From: Xanthomonas sp. DAR 80977 | Lineage (GTDB): Bacteria; Pseudomonadota; Gammaproteobacteria; Xanthomonadales; Xanthomonadaceae | Reading direction: 5' to 3' | NCBI RefSeq assembly: GCF_041240605.1 | Contig: NZ_CP162487.1 | Coordinates: 1,867,001 to 1,931,000, forward strand | Length of the DNA: 64,000 nt | Shown: in pieces, positions 46,349 to 54,276 of the stretch | How positions within the stretch are numbered: position 1 is the first letter of the stretch | Layout of the letters: every line of letters begins with the position of its first letter | The notes under the pieces: generated by a model | What the model was told of the DNA's origin: nothing | What the model saw: the letters and a program-made list of their open reading frames with translations, nothing else | Databases searched by the model: none | Position numbers and translations under genes: made by a program

Positions 46349-46390
46349 GAAAATCAAAAGCGCCTTTTCGGCGCTTTTGATTTTCGAGTC
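46344..46390. terminator. Perfect 21-bp hairpin beside the heptamer array
   Basis: Bases 46344-46364 are perfectly complementary to 46370-46390, with the five-base loop TTTTC. The outer stem begins with the last GACTC of the array. The inner stem AAAAGCGCC/GGCGCTTTT is followed by GATTTT on both strands, so it could act as a bidirectional intrinsic terminator. On the minus strand it lies 41 bases past the DUF72 stop and would separate that gene from the EamA gene. Confidence 0.85.
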
Positions 46391-46431
46391 GGATTGGAAA
46401 CCGGTGCCGCCAGGCCCGCGTCGATCCGCTG

Positions 46432-47292
46432 TTACGGGTCCCGGGTCCCCAGTCCCGAGTCCCGACGGAGTTCCGTCAGCAGCGCCATCGCCGCGGCCGG
46501 ATTGCGCTCCTTGGCCGCGCTGATGAAATAGACGAAGACCTCGCGCGGCGTGGCCTTGGCGAGCGGCGCGCCGGCATGCGGCAACGCGTCCGCATCCTCG
46601 CCGCGGCGCCAGGCCTGCGCCTGCGCCGCCCACGCGCGCAGTTCCTTCGGCGCATAGCCGTGGACGAGATCGGCGCGGCTGCGCATCAGCCGCGCGTAGA
46701 CGAAGTCGGCGCTGAGATCGGCGAAGGACGGATAGTCCGGCGAATCGGTGTACACCGTGGCCACGCCGTGGGCGCGGACCAGTTCCAGCAGGCGCGGGCC
46801 GACGCAGGCCGCATCGCGCACCTCCAGCACGTGGCGCAGGCGGCGGCCGCCGGCCTGGCGCGGCAGCAGTTCCAGGAACAGGGCCAGGTCGTCGAGGTCG
46901 AGGCTGCGGCCGTGCTCGAACTGCCAGAGCAGCGGGCCGAGCTTGTCGCCGAGCGTGGCGATGCCGCCGACGAAATCCTCGATCTGCGCGCCGGCCGCGG
47001 CCAGTTTGCGCAGGCCGGTGATGCGCTTGGGCGCCTTGGCCGAGAACCGGAAATCCGCCGGCGCCTCGTCGCGCCAGCGCGCATAGGTCTGCGGCTTCTG
47101 CGTGCCGTAGTAGGTGCCGTTGATCTCGATGCTGCTGACGTGGCGGCTGGCGTATTCCAGCTCGCGGCGCTGCACCAGCCCCTGCGGGTAGAACATGCCG
47201 CCGCGCCACGGCGCATAGGTCCAGCCGCCGATGCCGACGCGGATGCCGTCGGGCGCGGCCGCGGCCGCGGCGGAGTCGAAGAGATCGTTCAT
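46432..47292 (-). CDS. DUF72-family protein (YecE-like)
   Basis: This 286-residue protein belongs to the TIM-barrel-like DUF72 family, also called Yec[21 protein letters not shown] near the N-terminus, then [14 protein letters not shown] and [11 protein letters not shown]. Function is unknown; related proteins occur near nucleic-acid and redox genes. ATG 47292 ([12 protein letters not shown]) is preferred over an upstream start. The last ten residues ([13 protein letters not shown]) are encoded by heptamer repeats, not by family sequence. The natural end was therefore probably lost or extended when the repeat arose. It is divergent from rraA. Confidence 0.9.
   Translation of the reverse strand: MNDLFDSAAAAAAPDGIRVGIGGWTYAPWRGGMFYPQGLVQRRELEYASRHVSSIEINGTYYGTQKPQTYARWRDEAPADFRFSAKAPKRITGLRKLAAAGAQIEDFVGGIATLGDKLGPLLWQFEHGRSLDLDDLALFLELLPRQAGGRRLRHVLEVRDAACVGPRLLELVRAHGVATVYTDSPDYPSFADLSADFVYARLMRSRADLVHGYAPKELRAWAAQAQAWRRGEDADALPHAGAPLAKATPREVFVYFISAAKERNPAAAMALLTELRRDSGLGTRDP
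46435..46462. repeat. Inverted heptamer units inside the DUF72 3-prime end
   Basis: Four units (CGGGTCC, CGGGTCC, CCAGTCC, CGAGTCC) are in inverse orientation to the array at 46258. They are translated as the last residues of the DUF72 protein and end directly at its stop codon (46432-46434). Confidence 0.92.
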
Positions 47293-47427
47293 GGCATGCA
47301 CGCCGGCGCTGACAGGGGAGGCGGATTGTGCCGCAGTCCGCGCCGCCGCCGCGTGCATGGCCGCCGCCGCTGCCGCGGTGCCGGCGTCGCGCTACCATCC
47401 GGGCGACGCCGACTGCCCCGACCGACC

Positions 47428-47910
47428 ATGACCTGGACCACGCCCGACCTGTGCGACGACCATCCCGACGCGCAGGTCGCCGACCCCCTGTTCCGCAGCT
47501 ACGGCGGCCACGCCGCGTTCTGCGGCGCGATCGTCACCGTGCGCTGTTTCGAGGACAACTCGCGGGTGCGCGAACTGGCGGCCACGCCCGGCGCCGGCCG
47601 CGTCATCGTCGTCGACGGACAGGGCTCGCTGCGCCGCTCGCTGCTCGGCGACCAGATCGCCGAGAACGCGGTGCGCAACGGCTGGGCCGGGCTGTTGATC
47701 CACGGCTGCGTGCGCGACGTGGAGGCGCTGGCGGCGTTGCCGCTGGGCGTGCAGGCGCTGGCCGCGTGCCCGCGCAAGACCGACCGGCGCGGCCTCGGCG
47801 AGGTCGATGTGCCGCTGCAGTTCGCCGGCGTGGCGTTCGTGCCCGGGCACTGGCTGTACGCCGACCGCAACGGCGTGCTGGTCGCTGCGCAGGCGCTGCT
47901 TCCGGCCTGA
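47428..47910 (+). CDS. rraA: RraA-family protein (RNase E activity regulator A)
   Basis: This 160-residue protein matches RraA closely: [18 protein letters not shown] at the N-terminus, then [40 protein letters not shown] in the middle. RraA binds RNase E and slows mRNA decay. The same fold also includes HMG/CHA aldolases, whose G-D-x20-R-D motif is present here too (LGDQ to GCVRD), so some aldolase or decarboxylase activity cannot be excluded. The start ATG 47428 gives the family length. It is monocistronic and divergent from the DUF72 gene. Confidence 0.93.
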   Translation: MTWTTPDLCDDHPDAQVADPLFRSYGGHAAFCGAIVTVRCFEDNSRVRELAATPGAGRVIVVDGQGSLRRSLLGDQIAENAVRNGWAGLLIHGCVRDVEALAALPLGVQALAACPRKTDRRGLGEVDVPLQFAGVAFVPGHWLYADRNGVLVAAQALLPA

Positions 47911-48030
47911 GCGCGGCGGCGGGTTTCCTCCCCCTGCCAGGTTGAAGTCCTGGCGCGCGGCTGCGCCGCGATCGCGGCACCTGCGCTGTGGCGGCGCCCT
48001 TGGCGGGCTGCGCTGGCGGGCGCGGCGCGT

Positions 48031-48432
48031 CTAGGCGGAGGCCATCCGGCCCGCGGCCGTCGCGCCGACCCGGGCGCGTTCGGCGTCCATGTCGGCCAGC
48101 GGCCGCACTTCGATGCTGCCGAAGCGCGACCACGGGAAGTGCTTGGCGATGCGCACGGCCTCGTCGTGGTCGCGCGCATTGATCAGGTTGAAGCCGGCGA
48201 GCAATTCGCGGGTTTCGGCGAACGGGCCGTCGGTGATGCGCAACTGGCCCTGGCGCGTGCGCAGGGTGCGCGCGCTGGCCACCGGCTGCAGTTGCTGCGC
48301 CAGCACCAGGGTGCCTTCGGCCTGCAGCGCATCGGCGTGCTGCAGGCAGTCGCGCATCAGGCTGTCGTATTCCTCGCCGGGCAAGGCCTGCAGCAAGGAC
48401 GCGTCGATGTAGATCAGCAGCAGGAATTGCAT
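48031..48432 (-). CDS. DGPF/YCII-domain protein (ECF42-associated)
   Basis: This 133-residue protein has the DGPF signature (LRITDGPFAETRELLAGFNLINA) of the YCII-related family. ATG 48432 (MQFLLLIYIDASLLQALP) is the family start; a longer frame is not needed. DGPF proteins are of unknown biochemical function but are the typical targets of ECF42 sigma factors. It is divergent from the second DGPF gene at 48613. I could not find the TGTCGA-type promoter on its own strand, so its control may differ. Confidence 0.9.
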   Translation of the reverse strand: MQFLLLIYIDASLLQALPGEEYDSLMRDCLQHADALQAEGTLVLAQQLQPVASARTLRTRQGQLRITDGPFAETRELLAGFNLINARDHDEAVRIAKHFPWSRFGSIEVRPLADMDAERARVGATAAGRMASA

Positions 48433-48537
48433 GGGACGGGCGGCCGGCGGCGACGGGAGGCCCATGATCGCTCAGCGCGGCGCGGCCGTGTGTTGCGGCG
48501 CCGCATCCGATCCCTCGAAATCTTTTTTGCACGGGCA

Positions 48538-48564
48538 TGTCGATTTCCGTCTTCCCGGGGCGTC
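48538..48564 (+). promoter_or_regulatory. Candidate ECF42-type promoter
   Basis: TGTCGA (48538-48543) as -35 element and CGTC (48561-48564) as -10 element are separated by 17 bases, about 50 bases before the ATG of the DGPF gene at 48613. TGTCGA is the -35 motif I recall for promoters of ECF42 sigma factors in Streptomyces, and CGTC is a common ECF -10. The sigma factor itself is the last gene of the operon that follows, which suggests positive autoregulation. Confidence 0.65.
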
Positions 48565-48612
48565 GTACCCAATGAACGGCCCCGCCAGCGGACCGCACCC
48601 AGGGAGAACGCG

Positions 48613-49029
48613 ATGAAAGTGATGGTATTGGTCAAGGCGACTGCCGACTCCGAGGCCGGGCGCCTGCCCAGCGAGGACGCGTGGCGGGCGATGGGGGCCT
48701 ACAACGACCGCTTGGCCGAGGCCGGCATCCTGCTCGCCGCCGAAGGCCTGCAGCCCAGTGCGCGCGGCCGCCGCGTGCGGTTCGAGCCGCAGCAGCGGCA
48801 GGCGATCGACGGTCCCTTCGCCGGAACCCGCGATTTGGTGGCCGGGTTCTGGCTGTGGCAGGTGCGTTCGCTGGACGAGGCCACCGAATGGCTCAAGCGC
48901 GCGCCGTTCGCGGCCGGCACCGAGGTCGAACTGCGCCCGCTGATGGACCTGCAGGAACTGGGCGACGCGATCCCTCCGGACCTGCTGCAGGCCCGGCAGC
49001 GCCGCCTGCGCGCGCTCAAGCCCGGCTGA
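48613..49029 (+). CDS. DGPF/YCII-domain protein, first gene of the ECF42 operon
   Basis: This 138-residue protein is a YCII-type dimeric alpha-beta barrel with the signature QQRQAIDGPFAGTRDLVAGFWLWQVRS. AGGGAG lies six bases before the ATG. It is preceded by the TGTCGA-N17-CGTC promoter and followed by two VOC genes and the sigma factor gene, all on the same strand with gaps of 36, 43 and 64 bases. YciI relatives keep a His-Asp pair for dehalogenase-like chemistry, but a role here is unknown. It is about 25 percent similar by eye to the divergent DGPF protein, so duplication is likely old. Confidence 0.92.
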   Translation: MKVMVLVKATADSEAGRLPSEDAWRAMGAYNDRLAEAGILLAAEGLQPSARGRRVRFEPQQRQAIDGPFAGTRDLVAGFWLWQVRSLDEATEWLKRAPFAAGTEVELRPLMDLQELGDAIPPDLLQARQRRLRALKPG

Positions 49030-49065
49030 GCCACGCCTCCATCACCCTTGCAAGGAGACATCCGC

Positions 49066-49491
49066 ATGAAACTGATTCCGTTCCTGAGCTTCGACGGCAC
49101 TACCCACGAGGCGATGGCGTTCTATGCGCAGGCCCTGGGCGGCAGCGTCGTCTCGGAAATAACCTATCGCGACATGCCGCCCGGCGACGGCATGGACGGC
49201 TGCGGCGGGATGCCGCCGCAGGCCCTGGACCAGGTCGCGCACAGCCAGCTCGAGGCCGGCGGCGCGGTGCTGATGGCGGCCGATGGCCCTGCCGCGCAGG
49301 GTGCCGGCTGCACCACCACCATCAATGTCGAGGTGGGATCGGTGGAGGAGGCCGAACGGGTGTTCGCCGCGCTCGCCGACGGCGGCCAGGTGCGCATGCC
49401 GATCGGCGAGACGTTCTGGGCGCAGCGCTGGGGCATGCTGGTCGACCGCTATGGCACGCCGTGGATGGTCAACTGCATGAAACAGCCGTGA
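49066..49491 (+). CDS. PhnB-like VOC protein
   Basis: This 141-residue protein belongs to the PhnB/glyoxalase-fold group: MKLIPFLSFDGTTHEAMAFYAQALGG at the start, and GETFWAQRWGMLVDRYGTPWMVN at the end. AAGGAG lies eight bases before ATG 49066; an in-frame ATG at 49048 has no such site. Such proteins often travel with DGPF and ECF42 genes. Enzymatic activity is not proven for the group. It is the second gene of the operon. Confidence 0.92.
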   Translation: MKLIPFLSFDGTTHEAMAFYAQALGGSVVSEITYRDMPPGDGMDGCGGMPPQALDQVAHSQLEAGGAVLMAADGPAAQGAGCTTTINVEVGSVEEAERVFAALADGGQVRMPIGETFWAQRWGMLVDRYGTPWMVNCMKQP

Positions 49492-49534
49492 CGCCTGCGC
49501 CTTCCCTGCATCCACTCCATCGGGAGACATCGCC

Positions 49535-49942
49535 ATGTCCGATTCGCCGCAGATGATCTTCGTCAACCTGCCGGTCCGCGACCTGGAGGTCTCCAAGACC
49601 TTCTTCGCGGCGCTGGGCTACGCCTTCAATCCGACCTTCACCGACCAGAACGCGGCGTGCATGATCGTCAGCGACAGCATCTTCGTGATGCTGCTGGTGG
49701 AGCCGTTCTTCGCCGGTTTCACCAGCAAGCCGATCAGCGACGCCCGCGCCGGCACCGAGGTCATCATTGCGTTGTCGGCGCCCAGCCGCGAGGCGGTCGA
49801 TACGCACCTGGAAAAGGCGCTGGCGGCCGGCGCGCGCGAACCGCAGCCGCCGCGCGACTACGGTTTCATGTACCAGCGCGGTTTCGAGGATCGCGACGGC
49901 CACCTGTGGGAGATCGCGCACATGCGCGGCATGCCGGAATGA
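49535..49942 (+). CDS. VOC-family glyoxalase-like protein
   Basis: This 135-residue protein has the VOC start QMIFVNLPVRDLEVSKTFFAALGY and the end DYGFMYQRGFEDRDGHLWEIAHM; the final E could be a metal ligand. GGGAGA lies before the ATG. It is longer than the partner at 49066 in its first module and belongs to a different VOC branch, typically annotated as lactoylglutathione-lyase-like. It is the third gene of the ECF42 operon. A role in binding or modifying a small reactive molecule is inferred. Confidence 0.92.
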   Translation: MSDSPQMIFVNLPVRDLEVSKTFFAALGYAFNPTFTDQNAACMIVSDSIFVMLLVEPFFAGFTSKPISDARAGTEVIIALSAPSREAVDTHLEKALAAGAREPQPPRDYGFMYQRGFEDRDGHLWEIAHMRGMPE

Positions 49943-50006
49943 GCGGGCGCCGCGGCGAGTGCGGCGCGGCTTGTGCCGTGCCGCGTCCGGTGCTCTGATT
50001 CCGCGC

Positions 50007-51260
50007 ATGGACAATGCGCTCGAGCAACGCCTGGAGACGGTCTGGCGCATGGAGGCGCCGGGCCTGATCGCGCGCCTGACCCGGCTGCTCGGCGGCGACA
50101 TCGGCCGCGCCGAGGAACTGGTCCAGGACACCTGGCTGGCCGCGCTGGAGCGCTGGCCGGCGCAGGGCATTCCCGACAACCCCGGAGCGTGGCTGATGAC
50201 CACCGCGCGCAATCGCGCCATCGACGTGTTGCGCCAGCAGCAGCGTATCGCCGGCCAGCATGCGCAGTGGGGCGAGGCGCTGGAGCCGCAGCCGCTGCCC
50301 GCGCCGGACGACAGCGATGCCTTGCAGGACGACATCGGCGACGACCTGCTGCGGTTGATGTTCGTGGCCTGCCATCCGCTGCTGCCGGCCGATGCGCGGG
50401 TGGCGCTGACCCTGCGCCTGCTCGGCGGCTTGACCACCGAGGAGATCGCGCGCGCGTTCCTGCTGCCGGAGCCGACCATCGCCCAGCGCATCGTCCGCGC
50501 CAAGCGCACCCTGGCGCAGAAGCAGGTGCCGTTCGAGGTGCCGCGGCAGGCGGCATTGCCGCAGCGCCTGGATTCGGTGCTGGAAGCGATCTACCTGGTC
50601 TTCAACGAAGGCTATGCGGCCAGCGCCGGCGACGACTGGATGCGCCCGGCGCTGTGCGCCGAAGCGCTGCGGCTGGGCCGGGTGCTGGCGCATCGGCTGC
50701 CGGCATGGCCGCAGGTGCATGGGCTGCTGGCGCTGATGGAACTGCAGGCCTCGCGCAGCGCCGCGCGGGTGCGCGCCGATGGCAGCCCGGTGCTGTTGCC
50801 CGAGCAGGACCGCACGCGCTGGGACTGGCTGCAGATCGCGCGCGGCCAGGCCGCGCTGCAGCGCGCACAGGAGTTGGGCGGCGACGACGACGCCTACGTG
50901 TTGCAGGCGGCCATCGCCGAATGCCACGCCAGCGCGCGCCGCGCCGAGGACACCGACTGGACGCGGCTGGCGGCGCTGTATGCGCGGCTGGCGCAAGCCA
51001 ATCCCTCGCCGGTGGTGCAGCTCAATCGCGCGGTCGCGGTCGCGCGTGCCGAGGGCGCGGCGGCCGCCTGGGCGCTGCTGCAGCCGCTGCGCGAGGACGT
51101 GCGGCTGCGCGACTACGCGCCGCTGGCGGCGGCATGCGGGGACGTCCTGCAGCGGCTGGGCCGGATCGAGGAGGCGCGCGCGGCCTTCGCGCAGGCGGCC
51201 GCGCTCAGCGGCAACGGCCGCGAGCGGCAGGCGCTGCTGGCGCGGGCCGCGGCGCTCTAG
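50007..51260 (+). CDS. ECF42-group sigma factor with a TPR-like C-terminal extension (DUF6596)
   Basis: This 417-residue protein has sigma region 2 (LLGGDIGRAEELVQDTWLAALERWPAQGIPDNPGAWLMTTARNRAIDVLR) and region 4 (ALTLRLLGGLTTEEIARAFLLPEPTIAQRIVRAKRTL). About 240 further residues follow, with HGLLALMELQASRSAARV, LLPEQDRTRWD and TPR-like helices at the end. Normal ECF factors have only about 180 residues; the extension and the DGPF neighbours define group ECF42. No anti-sigma factor is encoded nearby, so the C-terminal part is thought to control activity. It is the last gene of the operon. Confidence 0.93.
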   Translation: MDNALEQRLETVWRMEAPGLIARLTRLLGGDIGRAEELVQDTWLAALERWPAQGIPDNPGAWLMTTARNRAIDVLRQQQRIAGQHAQWGEALEPQPLPAPDDSDALQDDIGDDLLRLMFVACHPLLPADARVALTLRLLGGLTTEEIARAFLLPEPTIAQRIVRAKRTLAQKQVPFEVPRQAALPQRLDSVLEAIYLVFNEGYAASAGDDWMRPALCAEALRLGRVLAHRLPAWPQVHGLLALMELQASRSAARVRADGSPVLLPEQDRTRWDWLQIARGQAALQRAQELGGDDDAYVLQAAIAECHASARRAEDTDWTRLAALYARLAQANPSPVVQLNRAVAVARAEGAAAAWALLQPLREDVRLRDYAPLAAACGDVLQRLGRIEEARAAFAQAAALSGNGRERQALLARAAAL

Positions 51261-51483
51261 CGCGGCACTGCCGCGCATGCCGCCGGCTGTCCTACACTCC
51301 GTGCTGCGCTGGCGCGTGCGGCAGGGCGGCGCGTGCGGCAGCGCTGCGGTGCGGATGACGACGGCGCAGCGCCGGCTGCCTCGCCTCGCTGCCGGACCGC
51401 GCAGCGTTTGCGAAGCTGGCGTGGCGGCGCGCTGCGGCGCCGGGTGGGTTCTTTTTTGGCTTTTTCTGCGAGGAGCGACGGAT

Positions 51484-53082
51484 TTGAAGACGATGTCGAT
51501 GGGCTGCGGCCTGTTGTTGGTGATGACCGCCACCGCGCAGGCGCAAGCGCCGGCCCCGGTGGACGCCGCCTTGCCGCCTGCGCTGCAGGACCTGGACGCG
51601 CGGGTCGAGCGCGTGCGCAAGCAGTTCGACGTGCCCGGCATCGCCATCGCCATCGTCAAGGACGGGCAGGTGGTGCTGGAGCGCGGCTACGGCGTGCGCG
51701 AACTCGGCAAGCCGGAGCCGGTGGACGCGCAGACCCTGTTCGCGATCGCCTCCAACACCAAGGCGTTCACCGCCGCGTCGCTGTCGATCCTGGCCGACGA
51801 AGGCAAGCTCAAGCTCGACGACCGGGTGATCGAGCACCTGCCGTGGTTCCAGATGGCCGATCCCTACGTGACCCGCGAGATGCGCGTGCGCGACCTGCTC
51901 AGCCACCGCAGCGGACTCAGCCTGGGCGCCGGCGACCTGCTGTTCTGGCCGGCGACCAGCTACAGCAACGAGGAGGTGGTGCGGCGCCTGGCGCAGGTGC
52001 CGCTGAAGGGCGGCTTCCGCGACCGCTACGCCTACGACAACATCCTCTACGCGGTGGCGCAGAAGGTGATCGAGCAGGTCTCCGGGCAGTCCTACGCCGA
52101 GTTCGTGCGCCAGCGCATCTTCGTGCCGGTGGGCATGAGCGGCGCGCGCATCAACAGCGACTACCTGCAGCCCGGCGACCGCGCCGCGGTGGGCCATGCC
52201 AAGTTCGATTTCCGCGAGCTGCGCCCGGTGCCGCCGCTGACCTGGTCGAACAATTCAGGTGCCGGCGGCATCTACGCCAGCGTGCACGACATGGCCAAGT
52301 GGATGCAGGTGCAGCTCGACGGCGGGCGCCTGCCCTCCGCAGACGGCCAGGAGCGGCGCCTGTTCAGCGCGCAACGGCAACAGGAGATGTGGCAGGTGAT
52401 CACCCCGATCGCCATCGCCGAACCGAGCGTGCCGCAGCTGCTGCCGGCCAAGCCGAACTTCGCCGGCTACGGCGAGGGCTGGAGCCTGAGCGACTACCGC
52501 GGGCACAAGCTGGTCTGGCACACCGGCGGCTGGCCGGGCATGGTGTCGCGGCTGACCCTGCTGCCGGAGCAGAAACTGGGCGTGATCGTGCTGACCAACC
52601 AGGAAGTGGGCGCGGCGTTCAACGCGCTCACCCTGCAGGTGCTCGACGCCTACCTGGGCACGCCGGCGACCGACTGGACCGGCGCCTATGCCGCCGCGGT
52701 GGCCAAGGCCGACGCGAATGCGGACGAGGACTGGCACAAGCACCAGGCCGCGCGCGATGCCAAATCCAAGCCGTCGCTGCCGCTGGCCGGCTATGCCGGC
52801 AGCTATCGCGATCCGTGGTACGGCGACGTGGCGATCGCGCAGCGCGGCAAGCAGCTGGAGCTGCGCTTCAGCAAGACCGCGCAGCTGGTCGGCACGCTGG
52901 AGCACTGGCAGCACGACACCTTCATCGTGCGCTGGCGCGATCGCTCGCTCAATGCCGATGCCTTCGTCAACTTCGCGCTGACTCCCGACGGCAAGGTGCG
53001 CGAGGTGCGCATGGAGGCGATCTCGCCGCTGACCGATTTCAGCTTCGACTTCCAGGATCTGTTGCTGACGCCGGTGCAGTGA
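51484..53082 (+). CDS. Exported beta-lactamase-family serine hydrolase
   Basis: This 532-residue protein has a signal peptide ending in AQAQA and a class C beta-lactamase/DD-peptidase-type domain. The active-site motifs are S90-x-x-K93 (SNTK), Y184-x-N186 and the third box HTGG. A C-terminal beta-barrel domain of about 110 residues (LAGYAGSYRDPWYGDVAIAQRG) matches the DUF3471 type. The TTG start at 51484 is eight bases after AGGAG; ATG 51493 is too far from it. Relatives are esterases or D-amino-acid peptidases; true beta-lactamase activity is unlikely. It acts in the periplasm. A pair of inverted heptamer clusters follows. Confidence 0.9.
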   Translation: MKTMSMGCGLLLVMTATAQAQAPAPVDAALPPALQDLDARVERVRKQFDVPGIAIAIVKDGQVVLERGYGVRELGKPEPVDAQTLFAIASNTKAFTAASLSILADEGKLKLDDRVIEHLPWFQMADPYVTREMRVRDLLSHRSGLSLGAGDLLFWPATSYSNEEVVRRLAQVPLKGGFRDRYAYDNILYAVAQKVIEQVSGQSYAEFVRQRIFVPVGMSGARINSDYLQPGDRAAVGHAKFDFRELRPVPPLTWSNNSGAGGIYASVHDMAKWMQVQLDGGRLPSADGQERRLFSAQRQQEMWQVITPIAIAEPSVPQLLPAKPNFAGYGEGWSLSDYRGHKLVWHTGGWPGMVSRLTLLPEQKLGVIVLTNQEVGAAFNALTLQVLDAYLGTPATDWTGAYAAAVAKADANADEDWHKHQAARDAKSKPSLPLAGYAGSYRDPWYGDVAIAQRGKQLELRFSKTAQLVGTLEHWQHDTFIVRWRDRSLNADAFVNFALTPDGKVREVRMEAISPLTDFSFDFQDLLLTPVQ

Positions 53083-53088
53083 TTGGGC

Positions 53089-53235
53089 GGGACTGGGGAC
53101 TCGTGACTCGGGACTCGGTTCCTGCCAGCAAGGGGCGGCGCCGTTTCGTCGAATCGCATGACTGCGATTCGCGCTGGAATGCATCCTGCCGTCCGAGTCC
53201 CCAGTCCCCAGTCCCCAGTCCCGAGTCCCGAGTCC
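53089..53235. repeat. Inverted heptamer-repeat locus C
   Basis: Four units (GGGACTG, GGGACTC, GTGACTC, GGGACTC) at 53089-53116 face six inverted units (CGAGTCC, three CCAGTCC, two CGAGTCC) at 53194-53235. The 77-base loop contains a smaller hairpin with stem GAATCGCA/TGCGATTC near 53153-53170. The locus separates the convergent serine hydrolase and lacI genes. Confidence 0.92.
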
Positions 53236-53247
53236 CGCACCAAACAC

Positions 53248-54276
53248 TCAGCGCCGCGGCGCGGGCGGGCCCAGCGAGTCGCGCAGCAGCAGCCGGTGCG
53301 GCAGGGTCTCGCATACCGGCGGTTGCGGCGTGCGCAGCCGCGCCAGCAGCAGTTCCAGCGCGCGCCGGCCCATCTGCTGCAGCGGTTGCTGCACCGTCGC
53401 CAGTGCCGGCGAGACCTGTTGCGCGACCAGGGTGTCGTCGAAGCCGCACACCGACAGGTCGCGCGGCACGGCGAGTCCGCGCAGACTGGCGCTGCGCAGC
53501 ACGCCGGCGGCCATCTCGTCGTTGGCGGCGAACACCGCGCTCGGCCGCTGGCGCTGTCCGAGCAACTGCTCGGCGGCCTCGACGCCGGACGCGAAATCGA
53601 AGCGTCCCGGCACCACCAGGCGCGGGTCGTAGGCGATGCCGGCGGCGGCCAGCGCATCGCGGTATCCGGCCAGGCGCCACTGCGTCGCGCCGTGGCCGGG
53701 CAGGCCGCGGATGTGGGCGATGCGGCGATGGCCCAGGCGCAGCATCTCGCCGACCAGTTCGCGCGCGGCGCGGCGCTCCTCCAGGCGCACGCCCGGCCAC
53801 TCGCGCTGGCGCCGCGACGACACGCACGCCAGCGCGATGCCTTCGGCGTGGAGCCGGCGCAGCAGCGCCGCGTCGTCGGTCAGCGGCGGGATCAGCAGCA
53901 AGCCGTCGATGTGCTGGTGCCGCGCCAGCGCGACCAGCGCATCGGCATGGTCGGGGCGGGCGCGGTCCACCGGCGCCAGCATCAGCGTATAGCGCTGTGC
54001 GCGGCAGGCCTCGAGCACGCCGTTCTGGATCTCCATCTGGTAGTACGAGGGATTGTCGTAGGCCAGCGCCACCGCATAGGAACGCTGGCCGGCCAGGCTG
54101 CGGGCCGAGGGATTGGGTTGGTAGCCCAGCCGCTGCATGGTCCGTTCCACCTTGTGCCGGGTCTGCTCGCGCACGTTGGGCTCGCCGTTGATGACCCGCG
54201 AGACCGTCTTCATCGACACGCCGGCGCGTGCCGCCACGTCCTCGATGCGCAGCCCCTGTGCGGCGCGCCTGCTCAC
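53248..54276 (-). CDS. LacI-family transcriptional regulator of the carbohydrate locus
   Basis: This 342-residue repressor has the LacI helix-turn-helix IEDVAARAGVSMKTVSRVINGEPNVREQTRHKV and a periplasmic-binding-protein-like sensor domain with the usual signatures (IDGLLLIPPL, AVFAANDEMAAGVLR, SVCGFDDT). The GTG start at 54276 overlaps the GH30 stop by four bases (GTGA), so translation is coupled and the regulator is made together with an enzyme of its regulon. The likely operator is TGACAGCGCTGTCA at 55858. The inducer is probably a mono- or disaccharide released by the GH30 and GH3 enzymes. Confidence 0.93.
   Translation of the reverse strand: MSRRAAQGLRIEDVAARAGVSMKTVSRVINGEPNVREQTRHKVERTMQRLGYQPNPSARSLAGQRSYAVALAYDNPSYYQMEIQNGVLEACRAQRYTLMLAPVDRARPDHADALVALARHQHIDGLLLIPPLTDDAALLRRLHAEGIALACVSSRRQREWPGVRLEERRAARELVGEMLRLGHRRIAHIRGLPGHGATQWRLAGYRDALAAAGIAYDPRLVVPGRFDFASGVEAAEQLLGQRQRPSAVFAANDEMAAGVLRSASLRGLAVPRDLSVCGFDDTLVAQQVSPALATVQQPLQQMGRRALELLLARLRTPQPPVCETLPHRLLLRDSLGPPAPRR

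Noticed and set aside
46258..46462. CRISPR-like array
   Set aside because: Units are 7 bases and contiguous, without spacers, and no cas gene is present.
46244..46531. Open frames through the GGGACTC array giving GLGTRDS or ESRVPSP repeats
   Set aside because: The 7-base unit lacks stops in every frame, so open frames are unavoidable; no ribosome-binding site or domain supports a gene.
51484..53082. True beta-lactamase (resistance gene)
   Set aside because: The SxxK, YxN and HTG boxes fit the wider serine-hydrolase family; the long C-terminal DUF3471-type domain points to an esterase/peptidase-like enzyme.
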